Shown: positions 1-12,754 of the stretch, one piece after another
Position numbering within the stretch: position 1 is the stretch's first letter
How the letters are laid out: each line of letters starts with the position of its first letter
Assembly (NCBI GenBank): GCA_964035545.1
Contig: OZ037767.1
Span: 1,492,680 to 1,556,679 of the forward strand
Origin: Bugula neritina
Lineage: Eukaryota; Bryozoa; Gymnolaemata; Cheilostomatida; Bugulidae
DNA length: 64,000 bases
Reading direction: 5' to 3'
The notes under the pieces: generated by a model
The model's input: the letters and a program-made list of their open reading frames with translations, nothing else
Database searches by the model: none
What the model was told of the DNA's origin: nothing
Translations under genes and position numbers: made by a program

Positions 1-629
1 CCAATTATGTTGAATAGAGTTAGCTATAATTAGCATTCAGCCAGCCATGTGGCTTCCCATCATGCCTACTAGAACTACTTCTTGCTAATACCGAGTCAGC
101 ATGCCATGTAATACTAAATAGAACACAAATAACAAGTTTAAATTCTTAAAATATCAGATTTTGTTCAATTTTTAGTTTCCTTTGTTTTATTTTTCCAACA
201 AAAAGTTAATTTTTTCAAGTGTAACAATGCAAGTTACCACAATACACTATAAAGTTTTAAGAAGCAACAAAATTCCTTAAAAGCCATCAAAAAGATTATA
301 TAGATTACATATTTGCATTTTTTGGAACTAAATCTGGAACATGTGTTCAAAGACAAGACATGCACAAAATACCATGCGGAAAGGCGAAATACATTTCTAG
401 CCCTCATAAATTCCCCTAAACAAGTTTCAACTTATAGAATAGTTCTGTAACCTGAAATTACATCAACAAAACATGGAACCCAGGCCGCCATAGCAAACCA
501 GCACTGGCAGTGATGTATAGGAGGCAGACAAAGGAGAACTCATACACGACAGCAAAGACGCTGCACACTCATACAAAATTCAGATGTGTTTACTTTTCAA
601 GTTCAAAAAAATGTAAAGTCTCAACTAAC
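1..629. other. No gene recognised
   Basis: AT-rich sequence. If the minus-strand first exon at 630-665 is real, this stretch would be the start of its first intron. I see no convincing exon here. Confidence 0.4.
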
Positions 630-665
630 CTGTTCAAGGCAGTCTGAATACGGACTGTCGGCCAT
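630..665 (-). CDS. Possible first coding exon of a gene leaving the window to the left
   Basis: Reading leftwards, an ATG at 665 opens twelve codons (MADSPYSDCLEQ) that end in CAG followed by the donor GTTAGT. The intron phase is 0. The peptide is too short to name a family. Only the start codon, acidic/polar composition and donor support it. No downstream exon is visible before position 1, so the gene body would lie outside the window. It has the same strand and phase as the candidate at 7766-7819, so the two could be alternative first exons of one gene. A chance ATG next to a donor-like site is also possible. Confidence 0.35.
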
Positions 666-1307
666 GTTGTATCGGAATAACAGCTCGAATGAGCTTCAAG
701 AAGGTTACAAGATCGAAACAAATTTGCTGCTAAGTTTCATGGTGTTTGCTAACGAAATAAATATGACTAGATAAAATCCTGCTGTCTAGTTTAACCTATC
801 GTGTAGCGCAACGTGTATATCATGAGTTTGTAGAATATTACACCATTAATAAGTTCAAGAGCTATCTGTAAGTTCAAGGTTTCTATACTAAGGATAGTAA
901 CTGAAGAACTTGCTGCGTGCCTGTATCATTAGATGAAAGTGGTTATTGGATGTGCACGCGTTGTGTAGACTATACTGTATATACTAGGTATTACACACTG
1001 GAGGTGCAGTAAATGCAGTAGGCAAGTCCGTTTGTTTATAAGATCAATGTTAATAATCTGTGTGTAAGAAGTTAGTATGTTCAGTGGTATGTAAATACAC
1101 TGGAGGCCAGAATATATAATATTGTATAAGTTAGGATACTTTGCGTGGCCTGACATGCAATTATACCAACACAGTACATTTTGTAAACTAGATATAAACA
1201 CGATATTTTGTGGTTAGCTTCAAGAAAATGTAAAGAAAACGTTTGCTAAATTTCTTGCAGTTCTTCTACATTTCAAAACAATTTTTTATTTAACTATATC
1301 TTATTAG

Positions 1308-1432
1308 GTGTGCTACTGTGTGTCATGCTACTGTGTGTCACATGCTACTCTGTGTCACATGCTACTGTGTGTCACATGCTACTCTGTGTCACATGCTACT
1401 GTGTCGCATGCTACTGTGTGTCACATGCTGCT
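1308..1432. repeat. Short tandem repeat, unit about 14-17 bp
   Basis: Repeated copies of a unit resembling TGCTACTGTGTGTCACA, with length variation between copies. The open frame through it is a by-product of the repeat. Confidence 0.85.
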
Positions 1433-4311
1433 ACTGTATACTGCACTAGTGAATAGTAATTTTCCACCCAACAATCCTGTAATACTGCTCTCTCAATACA
1501 AACAGCCAACTACAGGTAGAAATTTCTTCAAGTTGCCATGCCAACCATAACACTTTCGAATGTACTTATACATGTGTACTGGTTAAAATTTCAGCTACAC
1601 CTTTAAGTTAATTGCAAATTAATTATAATATTTCCAAGGAGACAGTTGACATCATGCTATATTATAGACAGCCAGTTAAACTATAGCTGTAATAGCTTGC
1701 TATATGTGCTTTTATATTTTATATAGATGAAAACAATAATTAGAACATGAAGATTTTAATATACCTATCTATAATATCAGTACATGATTTGGGTAGCATG
1801 CTATTACCAAATGCCACCAACTCACATAGTAGTGGAGAGAGGGGCGCACTATTCCTCATACTATTATAGACCAAACCCCTAAAAGGTAAAAGCTAACTAC
1901 ACCCCTTGATGTGTACGATCTAACATGTACTTTTAGCTTAAGGAGTTTAGAATTAATTGTATTATAGCAGTTTTTATTCTAGCAGTAGTTATTCTACCAG
2001 TAGTTAGTCTAGCAGTAGCCGACTACTAGGAAAACCACAGTTGGTATGCATTTCAAACATTCACTCAATCCTACAAGAGAGAGGAGACCTTACTGCAAGG
2101 GTGTAACTACACTCTATAACGTAGTAATATTATTTGCAATATCCTGACATTGCATCAAAAACCATGGCTACAACATGGATGTTTATTTTTAAATCGACCT
2201 CAAAGTTTCCCCATAGCAGGCACACCTAAATAGTTGATTCTCACCAATAAATTAATTTATTTATTTTTCTGTTATTAAAACATCTTAGAGTTATTACAGT
2301 GTTATGATTAGCTAAGAACTGCAGGTATAAGTGGCTGTTAGAGGCTAGAGGTATAAGTTATCCCAGACTAGAAGTAGTTAATTGACTGCATACAGGAAAC
2401 TAATACAGTTATGATTAGTACATACTGAAAACTCAAGTCAATTAATGCCCTAATTAAATATATTAATGTGGGGCAACAATACACTCTGTAGAATCAAAGG
2501 GAATTGGTCAAATGTGCGTTGATCTCAATTATATTGAATACATTGGTAGGGTAACTCCAGTATTCAACTTAAAAAATCTTGTTTATTTACGTTTGTAGAG
2601 ACTATTGATAATAGCTATGGTCATGCAATTTTGTATGTAACTCATTTATACTACAAAGTAAGAGAAAATTATGCACAGCAAGTTTCAGAAAATTAATAAT
2701 TTATTGGCTCGCGGTGATTTATTGAGGTCACCTTTACGTTTCAGCTACATAATAATTATATGCATGTTGCAACTTTAAGTATAATATCAGCTTCTAATAC
2801 TCAGGTGCATTTTTAGGAGTTGCATTTTCAAACTAACAAATGCTTATTTAACTCTAATTGTTCTAAAATTTCTAAAGCAAAAAATAAAGAAAGTAATTCT
2901 TAAAATTGTTGTGCCTTATTCCAGTAATTAAATCATTACATTTGATTAAACAAGAGAAGTTGCTTGAGGGACTACTTTGCTCTGTGGAAGTTTTTAGTTT
3001 TATTCAAGTTTGAATATTCGATTTTGCTAAGGGAGTTTGAAGTTGTAAAAATATTTTAAACTATTTATATTATATACTATATGGTTTAGCTTTAGCATAG
3101 GAGAAGATAACTCCAAAATTCTGCTGTTTCATCAATGCTGAAAAGATTATAAAAAAAGCAAATTATCTATACAAAGTTTAAAACTTTAATGCCCTTTGCA
3201 ACATTTTTATTTTTCTAATTTTAATAAGTTTTTCCAAACAGATGCAGATATAATATTTGGAATCTCATTATTGTGGAGATAATAATAATATTTAGAACTA
3301 AATTGCTCAGTTTTTAGATTGAAGTTGTCTTCCCTGGCACATTGAGCAGTTTGCTCCTTGTACATATCTATAGGTTGAGTTGCTCGAGAGCATAACTCCT
3401 ACTTGGGGCTTAGTACTTATCTACTCAAAGCAATGTATATTATAATAAACAGTAGACATTAGAGGGTATGGCCCAAATCTGCAACTCAAAGTGATAATCT
3501 ACTATTGAAAGAGATAGTCTGCAGTAAATCTTGTAACATGAACCTAGTTACTCAATTCGATTAAACTCAAGTCTCAACTCTTTAGAAATAGTTACAGACC
3601 TTGCAATAGTATTCCCATGTGACTGGGGCGGGGGGGGGGGGGGGGGGCTCCTTTAACCAATCAATTATCGCATATGTTAATATTATATTATTAGGACTAC
3701 AATTATAGAAGTTTACTATCAGCTGAAAGGATGTAGATTTTTGCTTGCAACTTCTAGTTTGGAAATACAACTCTCCATTTTAATATCTTCTGCTAGTGCA
3801 GGTTCTAAAGATTTAGTGGCTATGCAATTTACCACAAAATTAACTGTTTAACCAAGAGTCCAAAATCATAAAAGTGGCATTTTTATGTTTTGTTTTTAAC
3901 TCAAAGTAACAGATTCGTATTCCTAATATGAGGTAACTCAACACCTATGCTTATACTTGGGTATCTACACTGCGTGGTTACTTACTTACTAGTAAGTGAC
4001 CATTCAGTGTAATAACTCAATAGTAAGTAATTAAATAAAAAGCAATGCTATTTAGCACCTGTTAAGCACATCTGGTAAATGCCACAGTTGTATGACTGCA
4101 AGGGTACCCTGAAGGCAGAATAGTACTAATACACACACCCTAACTGACTAACGTAACCCACTTAATAATTGTAACAGAAAGTAATTAATAAACTATTTAC
4201 ATTTTCACAAATTACCAATAATTATCCCTAAGTGGAGTATATCTGCATCTAGTATATCAAATTAAATTGTGCAAAGCTGCTACAAAACAATTAGTAAAGA
4301 GAAGAGTTAAT

Positions 4312-4380
4312 ATTAGACAGCTGCCCATAGAATGAGCGCTAGCCAATCAGCTAAGCTGATTGGCAGCTTAGCTGTCTAAT
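4312..4380. repeat. Nested palindrome
   Basis: The 11-base ends ATTAGACAGCT (4312-4322) and AGCTGTCTAAT (4370-4380) are exact inverted copies. Inside is a second near-perfect palindrome (CCAATCAGCTAAGCTGATTGG, split here as CCAATCAGCT/AAGCTGATTGG). It could be the remnant of a very small inverted-repeat element. No target duplication is evident. Confidence 0.6.
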
Positions 4381-5069
4381 GTAAGTTCAGGATGGTTTAC
4401 CTGTTGCACTCTCCTGGGAATAAGGATCATCTTTATAGCTTTTATTTGGAGTAAACATGTTATTGTTATCTTACCCAGTTCAAATATATCAATTTGTTGC
4501 AACTTTGTGTCTTGTGGTGTTTATCAATATAATAACGCAATAAATCTAAACAAAATAATGGACTCACTTTCCCTCATTTTAATTACATTATGTATCAAAT
4601 AACTAAAATATGTATAATTTTAGGTTTTGTAGTTATATAGATTGCATTTGCATATAAATATACAAGTTTTTGCTCTTTACTATCTCTTCAAGTAGCAGGT
4701 GTTACTATAGCAAGGGGGGATAATGTAGAGAGAATATTACCACCAAATACACTCATAGATTACTAACTTTAAATTGCTAAACTCTCTACTATTTATTGAG
4801 GATAGTAAAATCTTTTCTACATAATAAATATAACTGTTCATGAATATAATTATCACATGAGGCAAGGGCAGCAGAATGCGGCAGCAGCGGAACATATAAG
4901 GACAGCACAGAGGCTAGTGAGTGCCAATACTGTTTGCACAAATAGCTAAAAGTACACAAACTTTCCAGGAGAGGAGCAGCTTTCAGGATTAATGGCCATG
5001 TGTGAAGAGTATAAGAGGCTAGAGCTGTTTCCATATGTGTCTATATGATGTAATATAATAGATATAATA

Positions 5070-5280
5070 GATATATGTAAGGGGTATGTAAGGGGTGGGT
5101 AAGGGGTGGGTAAGGGGTATGTAAGGGGTATGTAAGGGGTATGCAAGGGGTGGGTAAGGGGTATGCAAGGGTTATGAGAGGTAATAAAATGGGTATGTAA
5201 GGGATATGCAAGGGTTATGTAAGGGGTATGAGAGGTATATGTAAGGGGTATGAGAGGGGTAGGGAAGGAGTAAGAAGGGG
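5070..5280. repeat. G-rich tandem repeat
   Basis: About twenty imperfect units of the form GTAAGGGGTAT / GTAAGGGGTGG. Nearly every unit carries a run of four Gs on the plus strand, so four-run G-quadruplexes could form. No gene overlaps it. Confidence 0.85.
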
Positions 5281-6593
5281 TGCATTCGTTTCATAAACAA
5301 TATATTCTCTCATACTAGTATGTTGGAATAATTTATTTTATTTTATACAATGTTCAATCATTGCTATTTTTTACTTGCTCGCTAACTTTGCCCACTTTCA
5401 GTTTGCTCAAATGTAGCTTTAAAAATAGCTGCTATAATCGTCAAGTCTGCCAAAAGGTCAAACTTGAGGTCGAATCAGTTTTCAGCCCCGGAGGTGCCAT
5501 TTTAAATGTCCCGGAGGTGCTGTTTCACTGCTTAAATTAATCTGAACCCACAGATTATTACACTATACTAGATTAGATTACAAAACTTGAGTGAATAAGA
5601 ACAGCGTTGGTAGTAATCAATACCTCAGAAGAGATATATGTGCATATAGATTATACCATAGTAGATAAAAGAACAATAATATAACAGATATAAAGAGAAA
5701 AAGCAGTGTGAAAAGAATATATGGCAATAGCCAGTTCTGGCATATGGAAGAGAATGAATAAGGAGTATTCTAATCACATTCAAGTGACCAATACTACTAT
5801 ACTCAGTGTATAATAGCTAGCTGCGTTAGGAACTAGGAGGGAAAGCTATCTGCATGTATATAAAGCTCTTGGGGAAACTATTGATGAGTTGATATAGTAA
5901 GCTGCAAATAGACTTATTATTAAATTAGTATGTACTAGTATATTCATGTCCTTGTCAACTATCCACTAACTACTACCATAAAACTTATCAACTCAATAGT
6001 CCTAGCTAGTACAAACGGGTTTGGGGCTTTTAATTTAGATATTAAATACTCAACACTTTCAAATCCAGCCAATCACACTCCCAGCAAATATAATACAGAC
6101 ATACCATAGTAACAGCTACTGAAAACAGATTTTTTTTTTTTATGTATTGCTAAAATTTTGCTGGTCTAAGAAAAATTCTTTGCTAACAGAAAATGTATGA
6201 AGAGCTCTTCTACCCCCCCCCCTACCTGAGGTTTCGTATACAAAGACTTTAGAACTACCTAAAGTATGGTAAATACTTATATCCTGATTATGACAAATCA
6301 AGGGCAGACCAGTGATGTCACTAGGGAATATCCAGTCATAATAGGCCCTTTAACTATATTGCCAATGTAACTCGAGACTAAAAATGTCCATCTTCCAAAA
6401 GCATGGATCTTGGGTTATTGCAACTATCAACAAACAGAAGTTGTTTCAGAAGTAAGTCAATGTGTTTTTATAGTTACTCAGCAAGTATCTACGCTGGCAG
6501 ATTATATTTCTAATCAAAACACAACAGAAATGAACATTTTACAAGTTGAAATTTTGGTAATGAAGTTTTTAACTTTTGCTTGGTTTATGATTC

Positions 6594-6896
6594 ATGGATG
6601 ATAGATATGTTACAATGTTTACACTAGATAGATTTATTGATGAAATAACTCTCACAAATAAACAAAGCTTTTGGTCTCTTACAGCTACAGAAATATATTA
6701 CAAAAGCTATCTATTATTATCACCACAATCTAAAGTGACCAAAGATCTTGGTTCTTCCGATTCCATGTTTAATGAGAGGAAGGTTAGCAGCTGCCTCGTC
6801 AATTCAGAGCTAAATTTAGCTTTGGCTCACTTAGCCGGCATAGTATTATTTTTCCTTGGCTGGTATGTAATTAAATGTGTTTTGAGATCCATTTAA
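6594..6896 (+). CDS. Orphan ORF with C-terminal hydrophobic segment (doubtful)
   Basis: An ATG-initiated 100-codon ORF. An in-frame TGA lies just upstream, so it cannot extend 5'. The last 25 residues (from about LALAHLAGIVLFFLGW, ending in a basic KCVLRSI) resemble a single membrane anchor. I recognise no family. A polypyrimidine-AG at 6681-6682 and a GT after GAGAGGAAG (6781-6783) could instead make part of it an internal exon. The codon composition looks like the surrounding non-coding sequence. It may simply be a chance ORF. Confidence 0.15.
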   Translation: MDDRYVTMFTLDRFIDEITLTNKQSFWSLTATEIYYKSYLLLSPQSKVTKDLGSSDSMFNERKVSSCLVNSELNLALAHLAGIVLFFLGWYVIKCVLRSI

Positions 6897-7765
6897 CTTC
6901 GGATTAGAGCTGGTAACATGTTATATGATTGTAATTATCTAGCTAGAGCTGGTGAAAGCATGAATGACATCGTGAACTTTGATGTCACTAGCTAACCCAG
7001 CTTGATGCTGTTCCTTGCAGACTCAGCAGTGTTATGATTAAATGATTACCAGTTACAACAATATGGGTTACATTAGAGGCAAACTTGTCTGATGTATTAC
7101 TATTGTTCACCAGTAGCCCGACTTTTAAAATATTTTCTTTAGTGATTAAAGAGTTGATTTAACTCATAAATTGCTGTCACCAACAGATAATGGCTAGACA
7201 GTAGCTTGAGTAGACTTGTATCTAGTTTTTGAACACTGTGTATGGTTATTAAATTATCCAGTCTGCACAAAGCATGCAGTTACCATTCACAAAGAGTGGT
7301 TACATAAATACTAGGAGGAATAACTAGTAGTAAATGCAATGGGTCAGTTCAAGTGAGCTAAAAAGCTACAAATGATAAATGTTGGTTAAGATGGAAATAA
7401 AGATAACTAGGATTTTAAGGGAACGTTCTAGAACTAATCTCATAATATGGTAAACACTAAGTAATACAAACCACGGCCACGGACCAAACTATTCAAGTCA
7501 ATATATAATAATGGTTTCTAAAACTTGGTATATTTTAACCAAAATTCAATAGACCTTAAAAAACTTTCAAACTGGTAAAAAAGCATACCATTGGCAGTGT
7601 ACACTCCAGTTTAAAAGGTAACTACAGAAAAAAACTTTCTACCAACACTCATTCCCAGTCACACAAACCATCACCTTTAACTCACAATTCAAACAGAAGA
7701 ATTAAGCCCAGCATAATGAATCAGTAGCAAAGTCAAGGTTGCAATATATGTAGACCTCTACTTAC

Positions 7766-7819
7766 CGTACGGAGAAAAGAGAAATCATCGTGTTCATCTG
7801 TTGAAGACCGGCTCTCCAT
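7766..7819 (-). CDS. Possible first coding exon of a minus-strand gene
   Basis: An ATG at 7819 opens eighteen codons (MESRSSTDEHDDFSFLRT), ending at a consensus donor GTAAGTAG in phase 0. Just upstream is an acceptor-like TTCACCAG, suggesting a non-coding exon further 5'. A candidate is the short segment around 9162-9171, flanked by TTTCAG and GTAAGTTA. The acidic, serine-rich, hydrophilic peptide looks coding. The family is not recognisable, and no in-phase continuation was found in the window. Confidence 0.45.
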
Positions 7820-7834
7820 AGCACAAGCTTATAC

Positions 7835-10800
7835 CTGGTGAATTACCAACAGATATACTACTACATGGTGATAGTTAGAAACTAGTATATCTACTAAACA
7901 TAGCAGTCAATGCTAAAGTCAGCAATCAATCAATATTTGCTGACCTAGCATCAAACCATCACAAGGTCTATGTAACGTGTACTATGACAATGCTAATAAT
8001 AACAACTAGCAGATGTCTACTACACAGATAAACCATTCACTCTGCTGTCTGCACAAATTCACCTGAGACAAGTCGCTGCCACCAGTAACGCTGCCACCAG
8101 TAATGCTGTCAGTAGTAGAGCTAAATAAATCCACAAAACAGCTCTTGGACTCTCAGATGTACAATGAATCCATTATTTGTTATTTCTACTCTCCATGAAG
8201 GATTTTTTCTTTTTTTACAGAAGCAAGCAATTATGAGTTTATGCACTGAAATTCTCCACTAATGCCTCGTGTGTTGAAAACAGATGCTATTGATACGGAG
8301 TACACTAAGCCGACTGGAGCAGTGTAATGCATGCCAATATAAATATCAGACCAACTGCATAAATGTTATAATGGAATTCCAAGGGATGCAATCGGCTTAC
8401 TATCAAACACATTGTACATAATCAATTCCCGATTTAAATAGGGCATGAAGAGCTGGGGAGTAATTACACATGAGAACAAATTTAACCCACGATATATCTG
8501 TGTGTAGATATCGTATGGCGACGTGTATGAATAATTATAAATATTTCTCCATCTGTTCTTACCGATATTACTAACAATAAATAAATAAAAATTACAAGAA
8601 TAAATCCTATGCTAGTTTATATGTTATTATTAGAAGTTGCATATTTCAGCAACTCCTAATTTAAGTAATAAAAATACCTTCACTAAAATTATAGCAATGC
8701 AGCACTTTTTTTCTTAGCTGGTATAACCCTGTCTTTATTCACATTAAAATAAATTTTAATATGCAAAAACAACTTGTTTACTAGTATACTAAAACAACTG
8801 CAGTATTCACAGTGGCAAAGAGTTACAGTGGATTAGTCTTAGAGGTTTGTGCAAAATAGTTCTTGCAGACTAAGTTTGGGTTTTTTGCAAATTACAATGT
8901 GTAGAATTTTGAATGAATTTTTAAACTAAAAATAGAGATCTAAACTAAAAACATATAATATGTAGCCTATATAAACACCTTGCTCTGCCTTTTATCATTA
9001 GCAGTTCTATTATATAATTATATATATTACATAATATTATGTCTTACCATTTTATAACATATAATACTAAATTCATAAAGTGATAAAAAAATATCTCTTA
9101 ATTGATAAAAATTACTTGAGTTTCTACAAATTAAAACACTGTTTCCTCAATAACTTACCTCTCTTGCATACTGAAACTTGAACATTAGAAAAGTAAATCA
9201 TAATATAAATAAAATAATAAGCTTACATAAAACCTATGCTATCTTTTTCATCACCATATTTTAGTAAACATATGCATAAATTGGCAGTATCTATGTCTGC
9301 TACAGATTTCTTGAATACGTGTTGGAAAACATGCATTATAAATTACAAGACAGGACAACTCTTATAGTGAAATCCGAAAGTAAGAGTTCCAGATGGGAGC
9401 AAGTATTAGATCATGAATATAAATTTTAAGAAGCAAAAGCATTTAAGCTTCAAATATTAAGTGATGAAATGTTTTATACACAAACTACAAATCATTAACA
9501 CTAAAGAGATTCATGAAATGCAATATTTCTCCATGGGTAATATCAAGTAACATCAAAACCATAAAGTAAAGCAACAAACAATATTTGCATGCTTTGCTCA
9601 GTGGAAAACAATATTTGAAGTAGATGTAAGCATAAGTATCATGGCACTTTCTAATGTGTAGCTCATGAATCTTGGAGTTGTCTACTTTATTCAGGTCAAT
9701 GTTGCAGAAGTAGTTGTCCGCTCATTCTGATCATGTAAAAAGAATTAGCAAATTAATTTCTAATTATTTTAGACATTTAATATTCACCAAAAAAACACAT
9801 GTCCTGACTGTTATGTCTTAGTTGCCATTATCTTTGGTCACTGATTTGACTTTAAACCAGTAATAGCAGTTATAAAGACGTCTGTAAAAACCATAATATG
9901 TCGTCAGATGTAGAGGATTCACATCTCACCCATTTCATACATGATAATAATCATAATTTTCCAATTTATCAAAGATTCATTTGCTGGACAGATGCAAACA
10001 CAACTTACAATTTATGATTGTCTTCAAACTTCTTTTAATAAACATACTTTGCAGACAAACTATTTGTTTGGCAAATATATTCATCCATTGCAAGTACATG
10101 GTGCTGAGTACTGAGCCAAGACTAAAATTTGTTGACATTTAACAGCATGAGAAAGACCAAGGTTTCCAACAGCCTCAGAAAACTCCAAGGTGTGCATAAT
10201 GGGGAAACAACTCTGATACATTGGCCAATTGCCTCTACCTCTCGTATTAATATTACTATTTGTATTACTATTAGCATTTATTTATTGCAATTTATATAGA
10301 TGCTAAATTCATATTATAATGACATTAATTAATTTTAGTTGTAATTTTATATAACTAAGCCTAATAGTAATACAATTAATATTATAAGAACTAAAAAAGT
10401 AAAAAAGAACATTTGTGACCATTATGATTATGATTATGATTAAATTTATTATTTAATCAATGAAATTGAATGACAATCAAGATGAATAGCAATACCAAAT
10501 ATCAATACAGTGAATATGAATACTGAATAGTGAATATCAAATTCAATATGATGATCAGATTAATAATATTAATACTCATTTTTATTTGTTCCTACCAGCT
10601 TTTTTCACTTTGAGTTTCACTCAGTTTTGTAAATTTAGCTTGGCTACAACATTGAACTTGAAGGCTATGGTCCGCTTAATTAACGTATAGTTATATTCAG
10701 ATTATTATCCCAAACATTTTCATAACTGCGTCCACTGAATTGAAACATTGGTTATAGTTCAATGACTGCGTCTACTGCAGCGTGGTCTATTAACTTTAAC

Positions 10801-12570
10801 CCTTTCGTCTGCTGGTTACTTTGGTGTCATATTCGTCGATGCCATGTGCATCCATTAATATCACGCCCCTTTTTCATTTTGGGTTATAGCCTTAGATTAC
10901 AGAATAAACCCATTATTGAGATATAAATTCCGTCTAATATTGTTTCATGCACATAATAATATTATTTTGTTGAGTCAAGTTGAGAATTATCTTCTTAAAT
11001 CTGCGGTGACGCAACGATGTTATTGAGCTCTCCATCAGGAACCTAAATAATTATGATGAATCATTAGGGTTGATGATCAGACACCAAATACAAAGTAGCT
11101 TGTGACTAGTAACAAGGATATTTAGTAATATAATAAATTATTATTTATAACGATAATCACTTATCATACTGACAACTATCACTGTAAGTCACAGAACATA
11201 CACTTTGACATTATCATTGTGATTATGGTTATTATAATGTTTTGTTACCTATTTACTGATTTAGTTTTACTAGTATTACTATTAGTATTAGTATTAGTAT
11301 TACTATTACTATTAGTATTACTATTACTAATAGTAATACTAATAGTAATAGTAATACTAATACTAATAGTATTAGTATTAGTATTGCTATTAGTATTAGT
11401 ATTGCTATTAGTATTAGTATTAGTATTGCTATTAGTATTAGTATTAGTATTAGTATTATAGACTATTACTATTAGATTTAGTATTAGACTTAGTATTACT
11501 ATTACTATTAGTATTAGTATTACTTAGTATTAGTATTACTATTACATTTACTATTGCTGTATTAGTATTGCTATTAGTATTAGTATTACTATTACTATTA
11601 GTATTAGTGTATAAGTATTACTATTACTATTAGTATTAGTATTACTATTAGTATTAGTATTAGTGTATTACCATTAGTATTAATATTATTAATAATACTT
11701 ATACTATACTTATAGTTGTAGCAACTAAAAAGTAAAACTACACTGAACACTTATAGTTATACATATAGTATTACTATTAGTATTAGTATTACTATTACAG
11801 TATTAGTTATATTTATACTATTCAATATTCAATGCAAATTGAAATTGCTAATTAATATTATTCAAATTTATATCTTTATTTTACTTATAATTTAAATTAT
11901 ATTATGATTATCTGATTATTAGTGTGAGTATAAGTATAAGTTAAAGTATTAGTTTCACTTACACTCACAGTGTTACCGGACAATCACAATGTCAATAATA
12001 ATTTGATTTTGAATTACTCAATAAGAATCAGTCTCTGAAAATAGATTATATTTATTAAATAGTCTTGGTGGCAGAACACCTAGCTAAGCTATATCTATAA
12101 TATTAATAGTAATGAATAATAATGAATAAATAGTATCAATACTTTCATTCCCATGCCATGAATCTCCTTGTGATGAATAGTATTTTTATAAGCTAAAAAA
12201 GCTTGCTCATAGTCATACTGATATACTGATTCAAATTCTATTCTTATGTACGATTATTATCATGACTAAACGATTGACTTATAATTATATTCTTTACTAT
12301 TACCTATTAGTATTTCATTATTTATTTTTTTACTACGACTTGCCATAGCTATAATACTCACTAGTTGCTATTAGTTTGTAACTTTTACCTTAACTTTGTT
12401 ATTAACTGCAACATCACTACAAAAAAAAAATTCAATTTGATTTAAAATAACAATTTCTTGTCGCTACCAACAAAATTTGCAATTATTTTCATTAGATATT
12501 TTTATTTCCTGTTTCGATCATTTTGTGTAGTAGCCATTTCCTGTGACAGCCATTTCATTCGCGTCTTTTA
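7835..12570. other. Stretch without a recognised gene
   Basis: AT-rich, mostly low-complexity sequence, with a large trinucleotide/hexanucleotide array at 11260-11800. It probably holds the 5' non-coding exon(s) of the minus-strand gene starting at 7819 and, at its right end, the promoter and 5' UTR exon of MVB12. Confidence 0.4.
11260..11800. repeat. TAGTAT/ACTATT array
   Basis: More than 500 bp of interspersed TTA, GTA and CTA triplets forming AGTATT and ACTATT hexamers on the plus strand. Reversals of orientation (GTATTA versus TAATAC) give internal inverted symmetry. The hydrophobic ORF reading through it (VLVLLLVLVL) is an artefact. Confidence 0.9.
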
Positions 12571-12579
12571 GGTAATAAT

Positions 12580-12754
12580 GGTAGAAAGGTAATTCCTTTG
12601 TACGTCTACTAACCTTTATTGATGTACTTACGATGATCTAGTACTGAACATCAGTGTATCAACTTGTTATAAAGTCCCAGGGGGTTCCTTATTAAAATAT
12701 CAAACTGTATTTCACTGAACTTAATTTTCAGATTATTGTCAAGTAAAAAGGAAG
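12580..12754 (+). other. Probable 5' UTR exon junction of MVB12
   Basis: A donor-like AGAAAG|GTAATTCC ends a putative non-coding exon at 12588. The first coding exon opens after an acceptor TTTTCAG at 12731. This would place an intron of about 140 bp within the 5' UTR. The transcription start was not identified. Confidence 0.35.

Larger units (their letters stand above)
666..7765. other. Long stretch without a recognised gene
   Basis: Seven kilobases of AT-rich sequence. It contains short tandem repeats (1308-1432, 5070-5280), a G-run (about 3629-3647), a nested palindrome (4312-4380), a SINE-body-like fragment near 6310-6350 and an orphan ORF at 6594-6896. If the exon at 7766-7819 is genuine, this is probably part of a long first intron on the minus strand. 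Confidence 0.5.
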
